Positions 16,872 through 25,393 are shown, numbered from the stretch's first letter. The stretch is 64,000 nucleotides of DNA from Mesorhizobium sp. M1D.F.Ca.ET.043.01.1.1 (GCF_003952385.1 NZ_CP034444.1:558001-622000), one strand, 5' to 3'. The notes: generated by a model from the letters alone, not told the origin. Numbers and translations: made by a program.

Positions 16872-17232
16872 CGAGGAACGGCCTGAGGCTCGCTTCAAGG
16901 CCGCGGATGCGGTTGCGGATCTCCTCATCGCTCAATTGACCGAAATTGTTTTGGTGCGCATCGAGACCTTGCGAGAATTCCTTGGGCAGCATCGTCAGCA
17001 CGACCTTCAAATACTGGTCGGGCTTTTCCGCGCGCACCGCGGCGATGACGCCGGCGCCGTGGGCGCGGAAATCAGCGCGGAGCGCCGCGGCGAAATCGTC
17101 ACCGAGCGTCTTTCGCGAGCGCTTCGGGCGGGCCAGCGTGGGGGCCGGCTCGGCCTTCGCCCTTGCCGTCTTTGCATTTGCGGCCCGGGCGCCGACAACC
17201 TTGCGCCGTGCCTTGCCTGGGGCCTCAACCAT
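16813..17232 (-). CDS. Putative terminase small subunit / phage packaging protein
   Basis: 139 residues from ATG 17232, which overlaps the upstream stop (ATGGTTGA), a strong start indicator. A basic Ala/Lys/Arg-rich N-terminus is followed by a helical domain ('DDFAAALRADFRAHGAGVIAAVRAEKPDQYLKVV') and 'LSDEEIRNRIRGLEASLRPFL'. Position directly before the large terminase and a DNA-binding-like charge pattern suggest the small terminase subunit. Family not certain. Confidence 0.6.
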   Translation of the reverse strand: MVEAPGKARRKVVGARAANAKTARAKAEPAPTLARPKRSRKTLGDDFAAALRADFRAHGAGVIAAVRAEKPDQYLKVVLTMLPKEFSQGLDAHQNNFGQLSDEEIRNRIRGLEASLRPFLDADENLSGAARGAGPKVAP

Positions 17233-17725
17233 CAGCGGTCGCCGATGCCTTGGCGGAACGAACCGCACGTGCCTTGGCGGACTTGCGCGCCGGTTTCTTG
17301 CGCCGCTTTACGCGAGCCGGTTTTGGCGGCGGGTCCCGGTGAACCTGATCGGGTGCAGCCATTGGCAAGGCTGGCGGGACAGCGCCTGTCCTGTCCGTCC
17401 TCCGCAGCAACTGCGCTGCAGCTGCGGAGGGTGGACCGGACATCTCCCCCACTTGGGGGGAGATCGACAGCTTCGGCGCCGGCGCCGCTGCCTTCAGCGT
17501 CGCCGTAGCGACAGCGATCGCCAAATGGTCCAGGTCCGGGCGCGGAAAGCCGAAGCCGGCGACTGCCTCGACGGCGCCGCCGCGAACCATGCCGATGCGC
17601 ACGCCCGGCGCGACTTGCTCGACGCGGCCAATGTGGCGCGGCAGGCTTGCGCCTTCGAACTCGCCGATGGCACTGACGATCTCGGCACCGTCGTCGGCGG
17701 TGATGATGGTGGCATAGCGTGGCAT
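17225..17725 (-). CDS. Prophage-associated hypothetical protein with internal RIME sequence
   Basis: 166 residues from ATG 17725. The N-terminal 80 residues ('MPRYATIITADDGAEIVSAI', 'LPRHIGRVEQVAPGVRIGMVRGG') form a compact unknown domain; the C-terminal part is Ala/Pro/Lys-rich and basic. Codons for 'SISPQVGEMSG' come from a RIME-like palindrome (17442-17464) sitting in frame in the gene. Translationally coupled to the terminase small subunit-like gene. Function unknown. Confidence 0.55.
   Translation of the reverse strand: MPRYATIITADDGAEIVSAIGEFEGASLPRHIGRVEQVAPGVRIGMVRGGAVEAVAGFGFPRPDLDHLAIAVATATLKAAAPAPKLSISPQVGEMSGPPSAAAAQLLRRTDRTGAVPPALPMAAPDQVHRDPPPKPARVKRRKKPARKSAKARAVRSAKASATADG
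17442..17464. repeat. RIME-like palindrome inside a coding region
   Basis: ATCTCCCCCACTTGGGGGGAGAT, a nearly perfect palindrome, is translated in frame within the 17225-17725 gene. Confidence 0.7.
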
Positions 17726-18020
17726 GGGGCCTCGGGTCTGCTGGTAAATCGGAAGCGCCGCATTCCTTCGCGCCCGCTCTGGCCCGCCAGCGTCTGTAAA
17801 GATGTTAGCCGCAAAGACATGGACAGAAAAAACCCGCCGGGGCGGCGGGTCATCGGCGCAAATCAGCACCATGGATAAAATCATAGCATAGCTGCCCTCA
17901 CCGGGCAACGCCTTCTAGGCAAATTTTCCTATGGCCTCTTGCAGCCTCGCGGCCTTGCGCGGCCGGTGGCCGCCACACCTATAGATTGAGCTCCCGCGAC
18001 AGCTCCGGCGCAAGTTTGTC

Positions 18021-18045
18021 GGAACCAACTCCGGTTCGACGGGTT
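18021..18045 (+). promoter_or_regulatory. EcfG-type general stress promoter
   Basis: GGAAC at 18021-18025, 17-base spacer, GTT at 18043-18045: the consensus recognised by the alphaproteobacterial stress sigma factor EcfG. It lies 69 bases before the start codon of the frameshifted exported-protein gene. Confidence 0.6.
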
Positions 18046-18113
18046 CCACCTTCAGTCGCAATGCGACAGACCGCACAACAGAGGAACCGTCTCGCAACAA
18101 GAAGGAGAAGATC

Positions 18114-18469
18114 ATGCTCATCAAGATTCTCGCCGCTTCGGCCCTGACGCTTGGCCTCGCCACGGGGCGGTGGCCGAGAGCGCCGGGAACGGTGGCGCGG
18201 CCGGCAGTGGCCAGTCGGTGACGGTGGAACCGAGGACGCCGGCCAATTCCCCACCCGACCAGATGCTGCCCGATGACATGTCGCTCGACATGGGCACGAC
18301 CGGCAGCATCTATGGCGGCCCGACCTATGGCGGCGCGACCTATGACGGCATGAATTCGAACGCCGACCGGAACTGCCCGGCGAGCCCGCAGGGCGCGCAG
18401 CCGGATGCGAACAACCTGTCGCCCGGCACGGCATCGCCAAGCGTCAACGACAATCACTGCGGGAAGTAA
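18114..18469 (+). pseudogene. Exported Gly/Pro/Asn-rich protein with frameshift at the signal peptide
   Basis: ATG 18114 begins a signal peptide ('MLIKILAASALTLGLATG') after a GAAGGAGA ribosome site, but that frame ends at a TGA soon after. From 18170 another frame continues with 'VAESAGNGGAAGSGQSV' and runs to 'NDNHCGK'. A one-base change in the G-run near 18164-18167 (ACGGGGCGG) would join the two. Either the gene is broken or the base is a sequencing error. The mature part is about 95 residues, low complexity with 'YGGPTYGGATYDG'. Preceded by an EcfG-like promoter and followed by a strong terminator. Confidence 0.65.
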
Positions 18470-18496
18470 GGCCGCTGTATCGTTGAGAGTTTCGTC

Positions 18497-18533
18497 GCAA
18501 GGGCCGTGGAGCTCCTCCACGGCCCTTGCTTTT
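18497..18533 (+). terminator. Rho-independent terminator
   Basis: A perfect 15-bp stem (arms 18497-18511 and 18515-18529, 3-nt loop) followed by TTTT, 28 bases after the exported-protein stop codon. Confidence 0.85.
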
Positions 18534-18553
18534 ACGGCGACGGCGCGCTTGCG

Positions 18554-18578
18554 GGAACCATGACCCATCGTGGCCGTT
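18554..18578 (+). promoter_or_regulatory. EcfG-type general stress promoter
   Basis: GGAAC 18554-18558, 17-base spacer, GTT 18576-18578, 30 bases before the start of the DUF883-like gene. Confidence 0.65.
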
Positions 18579-18608
18579 GCAGAAGAAAAAGAAAAAAGGA
18601 GAAACCCG

Positions 18609-19091
18609 ATGGCAGACAACAACACCGGCACCACTCCGGCAAGCGGCAACGGCAAGGGCACGACGAGCGCCGCACGCAACAGAGGCGCCTCGCGCCGCAG
18701 CGGGCGAGCTTCGGGCGCTTCCGAGGCGGCGATGAAGAAACAGATCGCGGAGCTGAAGCGCGAGGTGAGCCGGCTCAACCGGATGCTCGCCGACCAGGCC
18801 GAGGAGACCGCTCACGGCTGGTACCAAAGCGCGGCCGACCGGGCCTCGGACTTGTACAGCGGCGCGGCCGATCGGGCCTCCGACTTGTACAGCGGCGCGA
18901 CCGGCCGTGCCTCGCGCGCGGCCAGGCAATTGCGCAGCAATGCGCAAAGCGTGTCGGAAACGGTGCAGCACAATCCCGGCACCTTCTCGAGTGCGGTCGC
19001 GCTCGGCGGGGTGATCGGCGTGCTGGTCGGCCTCGCCCTGGCCAGGAGCTCGCAGCCGGAGCCGGACTGGTTCCATCGCTGGCATAGCTAA
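18609..19091 (+). CDS. DUF883/ElaB-like membrane protein
   Basis: 160 residues from ATG 18609, preceded by AAAAGGAGAAA. A low-complexity Gly/Ser/Arg head is followed by a coiled-coil ('KKQIAELKREVSRLNRMLAD'), a tandem duplication ('DRASDLYSGAA' twice, a third copy degenerate) and a C-terminal membrane segment ('SSAVALGGVIGVLVGLALA'). ElaB/YqjD-type proteins are inner-membrane proteins, some ribosome-associated and stress-induced. The EcfG-like promoter upstream supports stress control. Confidence 0.75.
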   Translation: MADNNTGTTPASGNGKGTTSAARNRGASRRSGRASGASEAAMKKQIAELKREVSRLNRMLADQAEETAHGWYQSAADRASDLYSGAADRASDLYSGATGRASRAARQLRSNAQSVSETVQHNPGTFSSAVALGGVIGVLVGLALARSSQPEPDWFHRWHS

Positions 19092-19261
19092 AGCGCGAGA
19101 CGGCTTTGCCGTCTCGTCGCTGCCGCGCAGACCTTGGCAGGAAAGGCGCGAGACGTCTCGTCGCTACTCGTAGACGTGCCAAGAAGCGGCCGTTTGCTCA
19201 CAGGCTGGTCATTAGCCGGACCTTATGGAATCATTCCGCATTGGAATCGCGGAGAGCGGGC

Positions 19262-19531
19262 ATGGACAAAGCTGCCATGGCATCCGTCTTTCGGATGCGG
19301 CATGCGCCGGCAAGCATTTTGGGTGTTCGCAGCCTGGGCCGGGGCCAGGCGGATCCGATCTTCCATTCTCGGCCGCTCGGCGAAGCCATCCGCTTCATCG
19401 TCGAGGCCGACGGCCAGTACGATTTGAGCGCCGTGGCCATCTCCTATGGCGACCGCTCGACACCACCGCTCGGCAGCCGCGAGGTCAAGCAGCTCTGGAC
19501 CGAATATGGCCAGCGCCTGATTGAGGCGTAA
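19262..19531 (+). CDS. Conserved hypothetical protein
   Basis: 89 residues from ATG 19262. 'GRGQADPIFHSRPLGEAIRF' and 'YDLSAVAISYGDRSTPPLG' suggest a small globular cytoplasmic domain with no recognised family. It is upstream of, and in the same direction as, another small unknown gene, with a 66-base gap. The preceding 19092-19200 holds GCGAGACG/CGTCTCG hairpins. Confidence 0.55.
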   Translation: MDKAAMASVFRMRHAPASILGVRSLGRGQADPIFHSRPLGEAIRFIVEADGQYDLSAVAISYGDRSTPPLGSREVKQLWTEYGQRLIEA

Positions 19532-19597
19532 GGCACTTCCCCGGATCGGAAACGCCGCTCGCGCGTTTTTGAGGCGAGGTCAATGGGAGGAAGCGCC

Positions 19598-19903
19598 ATG
19601 AACGTCGCAAATCTGCAACTCGAGGGCCTGCTGATGGCCGTCGCGGCAATCAACCATACGCTGGTGCGCAAAGGAGTGCTGACGGTCGAGGAGATCGACA
19701 TCGCGCTGCGCAAGGCCGAGGCCGTGGAGACCGGAGAAGACCGGTCCGAGGGCATGTCGGCGTCGAGCCGCGACGCCGTCAACTTCCCGATCCGCCTGCT
19801 TGAGCTCGCCAATCAATGCCAGCCGGAGGCGGACATGCCGTCCTTCTCCAAGCTGGCGCGCATGGTCGGTCAGATGAAGGAGCCTTATAACGACCAGATG
19901 TGA
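19598..19903 (+). CDS. Conserved hypothetical protein
   Basis: 101 residues from ATG 19598, chosen because GGGAGGAA lies 7-13 bases upstream. Helical: 'LEGLLMAVAAINHTLVRKGVLTVEEIDIALRKAEA' then 'FPIRLLELANQCQ'. The pattern 'KGVLTVEEID.AL' resembles small rhizobial proteins of unknown role. No catalytic motif is seen. Confidence 0.6.
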   Translation: MNVANLQLEGLLMAVAAINHTLVRKGVLTVEEIDIALRKAEAVETGEDRSEGMSASSRDAVNFPIRLLELANQCQPEADMPSFSKLARMVGQMKEPYNDQM

Positions 19904-19932
19904 GTCCGCTTTCCCCGGTGATGCCGGCGCCG

Positions 19933-19984
19933 CCCCTCATCCGCCCTGCGGGCACCTTCTCCCCGTATAGTCGCGGGGAGAAGG
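19933..19984. repeat. RIME-like intergenic repeat
   Basis: CCCCTCATCCGCCCTGCGGGCACCTTCTCCCCG... with a second inverted stem (CTTCTCCCCG ... CGGGGAGAAG). Same family as the copies near 20.5 and 61.4 kb. Confidence 0.75.
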
Positions 19985-19990
19985 ATAAGC

Positions 19991-20410
19991 CTACGCCCGG
20001 CCCGGCCAGCCCTGACGCAGGGCGAGCACGCTACCCGGCCCGTGCGCGGCGGCATAGAGCAGTCCGGCGGCGAAGGGGAAATGCGACATGAAGGCGCCGA
20101 ACTCGGCCTGCTCCGTGGCCCAGTGCGAAGGACCGTGGAAGGCAAAGCCGAGGAAGGTGACGTAGACCGCGCCGATCAGCGCCAGCGGCGTCAGATAAGC
20201 GCCGGTCAGAAAGGCGATCACCAGTAGCGTTTCGAGGATCGCGGCGCACCAGGCCAAAAACAGCGGGAACGGGAAGCCGGCGGCGGCGATGTAGCCGGCG
20301 GTGGCGCCCATATCCATGAACTTGAACGCCACCGCCATCGCGAACATGGCTGCGAAGATCAGGCGAGCGATGAGAATGGCGGCGGTCTGCCAGGTCGATT
20401 GCGTTTCCAC
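19991..20410 (-). CDS. DoxX family membrane protein
   Basis: 139 residues with four transmembrane helices ('ILIARLIFAAMFAMAVAFKF', 'AGFPFPLFLAWCAAILETLLVIAFLTG', 'PLALIGAVYVTFLGFAF', 'FPFAAGLLYAAAHG') in the DoxX layout. Family members are quinone-linked or redox-associated inner-membrane proteins; no specific substrate is known here. It stands alone between repeats. The start at 20410 gives the expected short cytoplasmic N-terminus. Confidence 0.8.
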   Translation of the reverse strand: METQSTWQTAAILIARLIFAAMFAMAVAFKFMDMGATAGYIAAAGFPFPLFLAWCAAILETLLVIAFLTGAYLTPLALIGAVYVTFLGFAFHGPSHWATEQAEFGAFMSHFPFAAGLLYAAAHGPGSVLALRQGWPGRA

Positions 20411-20520
20411 GTCTGTCCCTCCGGGTTGTTGAAGCGGTTGATGTGCTCAAAGGACGGACGAAGGGCGATGGTTCCGACAGGGGTGGAGAAAATTGTTTGG
20501 AGCGAAGGCGCGGCGCCTCT

Positions 20521-20707
20521 CCTTCTCCCCTTGTGGGAGAAGGTGGATCGGCGCGCAGCGCCGAGACGGATGAGGGGTGCCGGAAGAAACGCGGTCTAAA
20601 AAGACATAGCAATTTTAAGCACTTAGATCTTCAAGGCAGCACTCCGTCCAGCACCCCTCATCCGTCCGAGCTTCGCTCGGACACCTTCTCCCACAAGGGG
20701 AGAAGGA
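20521..20707. repeat. Pair of inverted RIME-like elements
   Basis: 20521-20580 (CCTTCTCCCCTTGTGGGAGAAGG ... GACGGATGAGGGGTGC) and 20651-20707 (GCACCCCTCATCCGTC ... CACCTTCTCCCACAAGGGGAGAAGG) are inverted copies of one another about 70 bases apart, between the DoxX and tryptophan dioxygenase genes. Between them is AT-rich sequence without a gene. Confidence 0.8.
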
Positions 20708-20713
20708 GAGGCG

Positions 20714-21469
20714 TCAGCCCGCCTTCGCCTGCGGCGGATGGCTGATCGAATCCCGCACGGTGCCGTAGGCTGCGCCCCAGCGGTCGGTCATGTCGCAGCG
20801 TATGTCCCAGAGCTCGGGGAAGAAGCGATGGCGGGCGCCGCCTTCCAGGATTTCCACCGGCCGGCCCTTCAGCGACTTCGAGCCTAGCCCGATCGAGCGA
20901 TGGATGAGATAGAGGTGGTTGGCGCGGAATTTCTGGAACAGCTCGTCGAACTCGATCAGCGCCTCGGCCACGACATAGGCGTCGCCATGGTCGTAATGGG
21001 CATCGTAGATGTCCGCGACGGAGAGCCCGCGGGCGTCGAGATAGGCGTGCTTGAAGGCCCGCCAGAGGTCCGGCGGCAGGCGCAGGATGAACTTGAAGCC
21101 CGGGGATTCCTGGCCGCTGCCGTTGCCGAGCTCGAGGCGGACCTGCTGGTATTCCTTGGGCGACATGGTCTCCAGCACATCGAGCTGCGCTGTCATCAGC
21201 CGCATCAGCCGGTGGACGCGGCCCATCAGCGTGACGATGCGGTGCGTGTCCTGCTTTTCCAGATAGTCGAGCACGTCGACCAGCGTGTAGGCGATGAGCT
21301 TCATCCACAGCTCCTCGACCTGGTGCACGATCTGGAACTGCAGCTCGTCGGCATTGACCATCTCTGCCAGCGGCTTCTGGCAGGAAAGCAGTTGGTCGCA
21401 TTTCAGATAGACGCCGTAATCGCGCATCTCGGGCGCCTCGATGCGGCTGTGATAATCCGACTTGTCCAT
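20714..21469 (-). CDS. kynA: Tryptophan 2,3-dioxygenase
   Basis: Haem enzyme that opens the indole ring of L-tryptophan to N-formylkynurenine, first step of the kynurenine pathway. The 251-residue product shows the family landmarks: 'YGVYLKCDQLLSCQKPL' near the N-terminus, 'ELQFQIVHQVEELWMKLI' (substrate/haem pocket), 'SPKEYQQVRLELGNGSGQESPGF', and the C-terminal 'YLIHRSIGLGSKSLKGRPVEIL'. The rest of the pathway is not in the window. Divergent from an Lrp-family regulator 140 bases away, the arrangement seen for KynR and kynurenine genes in other proteobacteria. Confidence 0.85.
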   Translation of the reverse strand: MDKSDYHSRIEAPEMRDYGVYLKCDQLLSCQKPLAEMVNADELQFQIVHQVEELWMKLIAYTLVDVLDYLEKQDTHRIVTLMGRVHRLMRLMTAQLDVLETMSPKEYQQVRLELGNGSGQESPGFKFILRLPPDLWRAFKHAYLDARGLSVADIYDAHYDHGDAYVVAEALIEFDELFQKFRANHLYLIHRSIGLGSKSLKGRPVEILEGGARHRFFPELWDIRCDMTDRWGAAYGTVRDSISHPPQAKAG

Positions 21470-21611
21470 GGCTCATCTCCTCGCGCGGGCATGGTTCGAT
21501 AGATGCTCCAAGGATAGCGATTCCGGCTTGAACATTGTTTCTTTCTGTTATCCAATCTGGCGAAATTGGAGGACGATTTATCGTCTTTCAGAGAATTTTG
21601 GAGAACGAACG

Positions 21612-22082
21612 ATGCTGGATAGCGTCGACCGCAGGATCGTCGCCGCGCTCGAACGCGATGCGCGCATCTCCTTCGGCGAACTCGCCGAAGAGGTTGGCCT
21701 GAGCAAGACGCCGTGCTGGAAGCGGGTCAAGGCGCTGGAAGAGGCCGGCGTCATCCGCGGCTATTCCACCCGCATCGATCCGGCCGCGATCGGCTTCGGC
21801 ATCGAGGCCTTCATCCAGGTGTCGATCGACTTCGAGGTGTCGGACGCCTTCGAGGCGGCGGTGAAGAAGCACCCGCTGATCCGCCGCTGCTATGCCACGA
21901 CCGGCGAGGCCGACTACCTCCTGCAGGTCGTCACCGTCGACATGAGGGCGCTGGACAGGATGCTGCGCGCGGAGCTCAGCCGCCTGCCCGGCGTCCGCCA
22001 CACCGTGACCTCGATGGCGATGCGCGAGATCAAGGGCGACATCTCGTTTGCCAACGCGGCGGGGCATGCGCTGAGAGGATAA
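21612..22082 (+). CDS. Lrp/AsnC family transcriptional regulator
   Basis: 156 residues from ATG 21612. The N-terminal winged HTH ('[20 protein letters not shown]', '[26 protein letters not shown]') is followed by the RAM ligand-binding domain ('[25 protein letters not shown]', '[15 protein letters not shown]'). It probably binds an amino acid or kynurenine and controls the divergent tryptophan dioxygenase gene; that link is inferred from gene order. The 21470-21611 intergenic segment is AT-rich and would hold the operators. Confidence 0.9.
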   Translation: MLDSVDRRIVAALERDARISFGELAEEVGLSKTPCWKRVKALEEAGVIRGYSTRIDPAAIGFGIEAFIQVSIDFEVSDAFEAAVKKHPLIRRCYATTGEADYLLQVVTVDMRALDRMLRAELSRLPGVRHTVTSMAMREIKGDISFANAAGHALRG

Positions 22083-22273
22083 GGCGCGCGCCAAATGAGC
22101 CGCGGATACCGGCCGTAGAGCTGGTCCCTGACTTTTTCTGGGACGGTCGAGAACCGACGTTCAACCGGTCTATAGTCACGCCCGGGGCTACGCGGGTGAC
22201 TGATATCATGTCGATCAAAACAGGCGCGGAGCCTGCCGGGCGATTGCCGGCAGGACGCTTAAGTTGCGCCTTC

Positions 22274-23032
22274 ATGGTGAATGCCGATATGGCGCGCCGG
22301 TCCTTGCCCATTCTGGCGGCGGTGCTGCTCGCATCGACCATGCTGCCGCCGATGGCAGCCCGCGCGGCGCCGATCGCGCCGGAGCCGCGAGACGGATTCC
22401 ACCAGCCGATCGATCGGAAGGCACAGTTGCAGGAGGCCAAGCGCCTTCTTCTGGCGCAAACCTCGGGCGGCAACGGCGGCAATGGTGGGAATGGTGGTAA
22501 CGGCGGTAACGGCGGTAATGGTGGCGAGGCCGGCGGGAATGGTGGGAATGGTGGCAACGGCGGTTCCGCTGGCGGCAATGGCGGCGACGCTGGCGGGAAT
22601 GGTGGGAACGGCGGCAATGGCGGCAACGGTGGAAATGGCGGCGACGCCGGCAACGGCGGCTCAGGCGGAAACGGCGGCTCCAGCGGCAATGGCGGCTCGG
22701 GCGGTAACGGCGGCTCGGGCGGAAACGGTGGCTCCGGCGGTAACGGCGGCTCCAGCGGCAATGGCGGCTCGGGCGGTAACGGCGGCTCGGGCGGAAACGG
22801 TGGCTCCGGCGGTAACGGCGGTTCCGGCGGCAACGGTGGCTCCGGCGGCAATGGTGGCTCGGGCGGCAATGGTGGCTCCGGCGGCAATGGTGGCTCGGGC
22901 GGCAATGGCGGCTCGGGCGGAAACGGCGGCTCCGGCGGCAATGGCGGCGGCCCCAGCCATCACAACACCAATTTCGGCCATTCGGACGGCGGCACGCGCT
23001 CCTGCGGAATCTCCCAGGGATCGTCTTGCTGA
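22274..23032 (+). CDS. Secreted Asn-Gly-Gly repeat protein
   Basis: 252 residues; ATG 22274 or the later ATG 22289. The signal peptide ('[24 protein letters not shown]') is followed by about 35 residues of ordinary sequence and then, from about 22466 to 22950, an almost uninterrupted array of NGG, NGGSGG and NGGSSG units. It ends with a His/Cys tail ('[10 protein letters not shown]', 'CGISQGSSC'). The composition resembles PGRS-like or glycine-rich extracellular proteins. No function known. Repeat number is likely to vary between strains. Confidence 0.75.
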   Translation: MVNADMARRSLPILAAVLLASTMLPPMAARAAPIAPEPRDGFHQPIDRKAQLQEAKRLLLAQTSGGNGGNGGNGGNGGNGGNGGEAGGNGGNGGNGGSAGGNGGDAGGNGGNGGNGGNGGNGGDAGNGGSGGNGGSSGNGGSGGNGGSGGNGGSGGNGGSSGNGGSGGNGGSGGNGGSGGNGGSGGNGGSGGNGGSGGNGGSGGNGGSGGNGGSGGNGGSGGNGGGPSHHNTNFGHSDGGTRSCGISQGSSC

Positions 23033-23042
23033 GGCGGCTTAG

Positions 23043-23090
23043 AGCGTGATCCCGATAAGTGGGAACCGGTTTTCGGAGAAGATCATGCTC
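23043..23090. repeat. Rhizobial intergenic repeat (ATGATC/GGTTCCCACTT type)
   Basis: GCGTGATCCCGATAAGTGGGAACCGGTTTTCGGAGAAGATCATGCTC, an imperfect palindrome. An inverted, diverged copy lies at 63625-63675 upstream of ku. Confidence 0.7.
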
Positions 23091-23306
23091 CAACAAAGAG
23101 TTGGGTCAGGATGACGATTCAACGAAACGTCACCCTGATCTAAGGCGCGTCGCGATCTGTCAGATTCGCTCCATGCGCTTAGGTTCTGACCTACACATGT
23201 CTCTATCCCGAAGCGGTTCCCGCTGTCGGGAGACACGCTTCAACCTCGAGCGACCTCGGAACCACCGGCGGCGGGAATGCAGGCCGCGGATCGCTGGAGG
23301 ACCGCG

Positions 23307-24482
23307 CTATGGACCGGTGCGGTAGGCGAAATCGTCGATCGCGGCCTGCCAGTAATGCAGCGTCCGGATCTCGAGCCGCGTGATGCGCCTGTAGTCGGCC
23401 GCGAAGTAGACCTGTCCGTTGGCCGACAGCGCAAGCTGGTCCTCATAGACCGGCTCATCGCCCCGCCAGGCCTTGAGAACAAGCGTCTCGCCCTCCGCGT
23501 CGTCCCAGCCCGCGCCGAAATAGGCGCCCGTGAAATCGAACGGCTTGTCGCTGAACACCTGCGCGGGATGGCCCGAGCTGTTGTAGGCGATGAATTCGCC
23601 CGACATCGTGGTGTTGATGTAGCCCGGGCCGGCGGTGAAGCGCTGGTGCATGGCAACGAGATTGTACCAGTCGAGTCCGCCATAGCCGGACGGAACTTCG
23701 AACACGCCCGGTGTCGTCATCAGGTCATCGAAGCCGACGACATGCTCTATGGGCAGCGGCTCCCCGGCGGGTCCGTCCTTGCCCGAGAACGCGGAGAGCA
23801 CCGCGGGCGCCGTGCCGGCGACCACCACGTGCCGCCGCTCGGTCGTCGCGCCGGCCGAGACGTCGACCAGCCACGCGCCGGGCGCCCCGGGCTGGCTGAA
23901 GCGCCCGTCCGGGCCGACCTTGGCTGCGGCGGTCACGCCGTCCGGCCCGGTGAGGGAAACGCGCGATCCGGCGGCGACCACGCCGCTGATCGTCAGATCC
24001 GCCGCAAGCCCGACCGGATGCGTCGTCGTCTTTGCGATCATGTCGCCCGGCGATCCAGGCAAAACGACATAGTCGCTTTCCTGCGATGCATTGCCGGTGG
24101 TGACTGAAAATCCCGGCGGAGGCACGACGCGAAAGGCGTAGTGTCCGGGATCGACAACCTCAAGATCGCGCTGGACGGCCGACATGCGGAAATTGGCGAA
24201 GCCGCTGACATTGGTCAATCGCATGATGGTGCTGCCGTTCGGCTTGTCGAGTTCGACGGCGACACGCGACATCGGCCGATCGCCCAGATCGTAGACGCCG
24301 TTCCTGTTGAGGTCGCGGAACACAAGCAGCGACGTGTTCATCTGGCCACCTTCGAAGGAACCCCATGCGCGCTTGGGGTAATAGTCGTCAGCACTGCCGG
24401 CACGGGCCGTGCCGCGGACCATGGCCAAACCGATGGCCGCCGCGACGACGACGGCGCCCGAAAACAACAAACCACGCTTCAC
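23307..24482 (-). CDS. Exported SdrD_B-like protein, paralogue of the 58446-59630 gene
   Basis: 391 residues. Signal peptide or anchor ('LLFSGAVVVAAAIGLAMV'), then a SdrD_B/Cna-B-like domain opening with the calcium-loop-like 'VFRDLNRNGVYDLGDRPMSRVAVEL' and 'GFANFRMS'. A central region of beta-sandwich type leads to a C-terminal domain of unknown family with 'VGFDDLMTTPGVFEVPSGYG', 'LDWYNLVAMH', 'FIAYNSSGHPA' and 'HYWQAAIDDF'. The same order is found in 58446-59630. Last gene of a three-gene minus-strand operon after the HTTM gene (overlap four bases). Function unknown; probably a surface or periplasmic protein. Confidence 0.7.
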   Translation of the reverse strand: MKRGLLFSGAVVVAAAIGLAMVRGTARAGSADDYYPKRAWGSFEGGQMNTSLLVFRDLNRNGVYDLGDRPMSRVAVELDKPNGSTIMRLTNVSGFANFRMSAVQRDLEVVDPGHYAFRVVPPPGFSVTTGNASQESDYVVLPGSPGDMIAKTTTHPVGLAADLTISGVVAAGSRVSLTGPDGVTAAAKVGPDGRFSQPGAPGAWLVDVSAGATTERRHVVVAGTAPAVLSAFSGKDGPAGEPLPIEHVVGFDDLMTTPGVFEVPSGYGGLDWYNLVAMHQRFTAGPGYINTTMSGEFIAYNSSGHPAQVFSDKPFDFTGAYFGAGWDDAEGETLVLKAWRGDEPVYEDQLALSANGQVYFAADYRRITRLEIRTLHYWQAAIDDFAYRTGP

Positions 24483-25393
24483 GAAATTTCCTCTTTGGCT
24501 GTCCCTGCCGATCCGGTCCCCTGGAGCCGCGCGATGACCTTGTCGACGGCATCGGCATCGAAATAGGCGAGATAGAGCAACGCCATGGTGGCGCTGAATG
24601 TGTAGACCGGCAGCGTCACATAGATGATGGCGTGAAAGGCCAGGCCCGGCAGGACCAGATAGCGCCTCGTCGCGCGAAACGGCAGGCCGATGGCGAGGCA
24701 GTATTCGAGCGCGACCACGGCGAGGGACACGATCGTGGCGAGCCAGGCAAGGCCGGCCGGGTAGTCAGAACCGGCATAATACCAGAGGAGTATAGCCTCG
24801 ATCCGCGCGCCGCTGAGAAAGGCATGGTTCGTCTTGTCGAAGGCGGCGAAGAAGTAGAGCACCGAGAGCTGCACCACGATCAGCCGCAGCCCCCACAGAT
24901 TGCCGCGCTCCGCCGGCGGCGCAAGACCCGCGCGCTCGGCGCGCATCACCGCCAGGTAGCGGTCCAGCGAATAGGAGCGGCCGCAGGGCGTGAGCGCGAT
25001 CAGCAGTGCTGCGACGGCAAGCAGATAGGTATGGTGGTGGGTCCAGGGCTCACGCCCTAGCTGGAAGCCGAAATAGTAATACATCGCCAACCCGACCGAG
25101 CCCGTCCAGATGGCTGCGACGCGGCTGCGATAGCCGACGAAGAGGAGCGCTGTCGCGACGAAGAAATTGGCGGCGAGGAACAGGCCGGCCGGCGATTGGT
25201 CCCTATAGAGCAGCAACTCGCCCGCCCAGCGCGACCAGAACAGCATCGCCAGGCCGACACGGATCAACGCCGACGAACGCGACGAGCCCTCCGTATCGAC
25301 CGCCCAGCCGACGAAACGCGCGGCAATAGCGTGCCCCAGCCGCCAGCCGGACCAGTCGGCGGCGGCGTCAGTCGGCGCAGGCATTTTCGGCAT
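24479..25393 (-). CDS. HTTM-domain membrane protein (vitamin K-dependent carboxylase-like)
   Basis: 304 residues from ATG 25393 (25384 also possible). Several transmembrane helices, with 'RVGLAMLFWSRWAGELLLYRD', 'PWTHHHTYLLAVAALLIALTPCGRSYSLD', 'VQLSVLYFFAAFDKTN' and 'LPGLAFHAIIYVTLPVYTFS', the pattern of the HTTM domain shared with vitamin K-dependent gamma-carboxylase. Bacterial members have no settled reaction. It overlaps its upstream partner and the downstream SdrD_B-like gene, so the three are probably one functional unit at the membrane. Confidence 0.7.
   Translation of the reverse strand: MPKMPAPTDAAADWSGWRLGHAIAARFVGWAVDTEGSSRSSALIRVGLAMLFWSRWAGELLLYRDQSPAGLFLAANFFVATALLFVGYRSRVAAIWTGSVGLAMYYYFGFQLGREPWTHHHTYLLAVAALLIALTPCGRSYSLDRYLAVMRAERAGLAPPAERGNLWGLRLIVVQLSVLYFFAAFDKTNHAFLSGARIEAILLWYYAGSDYPAGLAWLATIVSLAVVALEYCLAIGLPFRATRRYLVLPGLAFHAIIYVTLPVYTFSATMALLYLAYFDADAVDKVIARLQGTGSAGTAKEEIS

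Noticed and set aside
2602..17725. Gene transfer agent cluster
   Set aside because: Terminase and lysis genes alone could suggest it, but portal, capsid and tail genes are missing and the tail fibre and endolysin order is that of a deleted prophage.
22030..22941. A 303-codon minus-strand frame rich in PPEPPLP
   Set aside because: It is the mirror of the NGG repeat array; the repeat keeps several frames open. The plus-strand frame has a signal peptide, the minus has none.
22466..22950. CRISPR or satellite array
   Set aside because: The period is nine or eighteen bases and codes continuously for Gly/Asn; there are no unique spacers.
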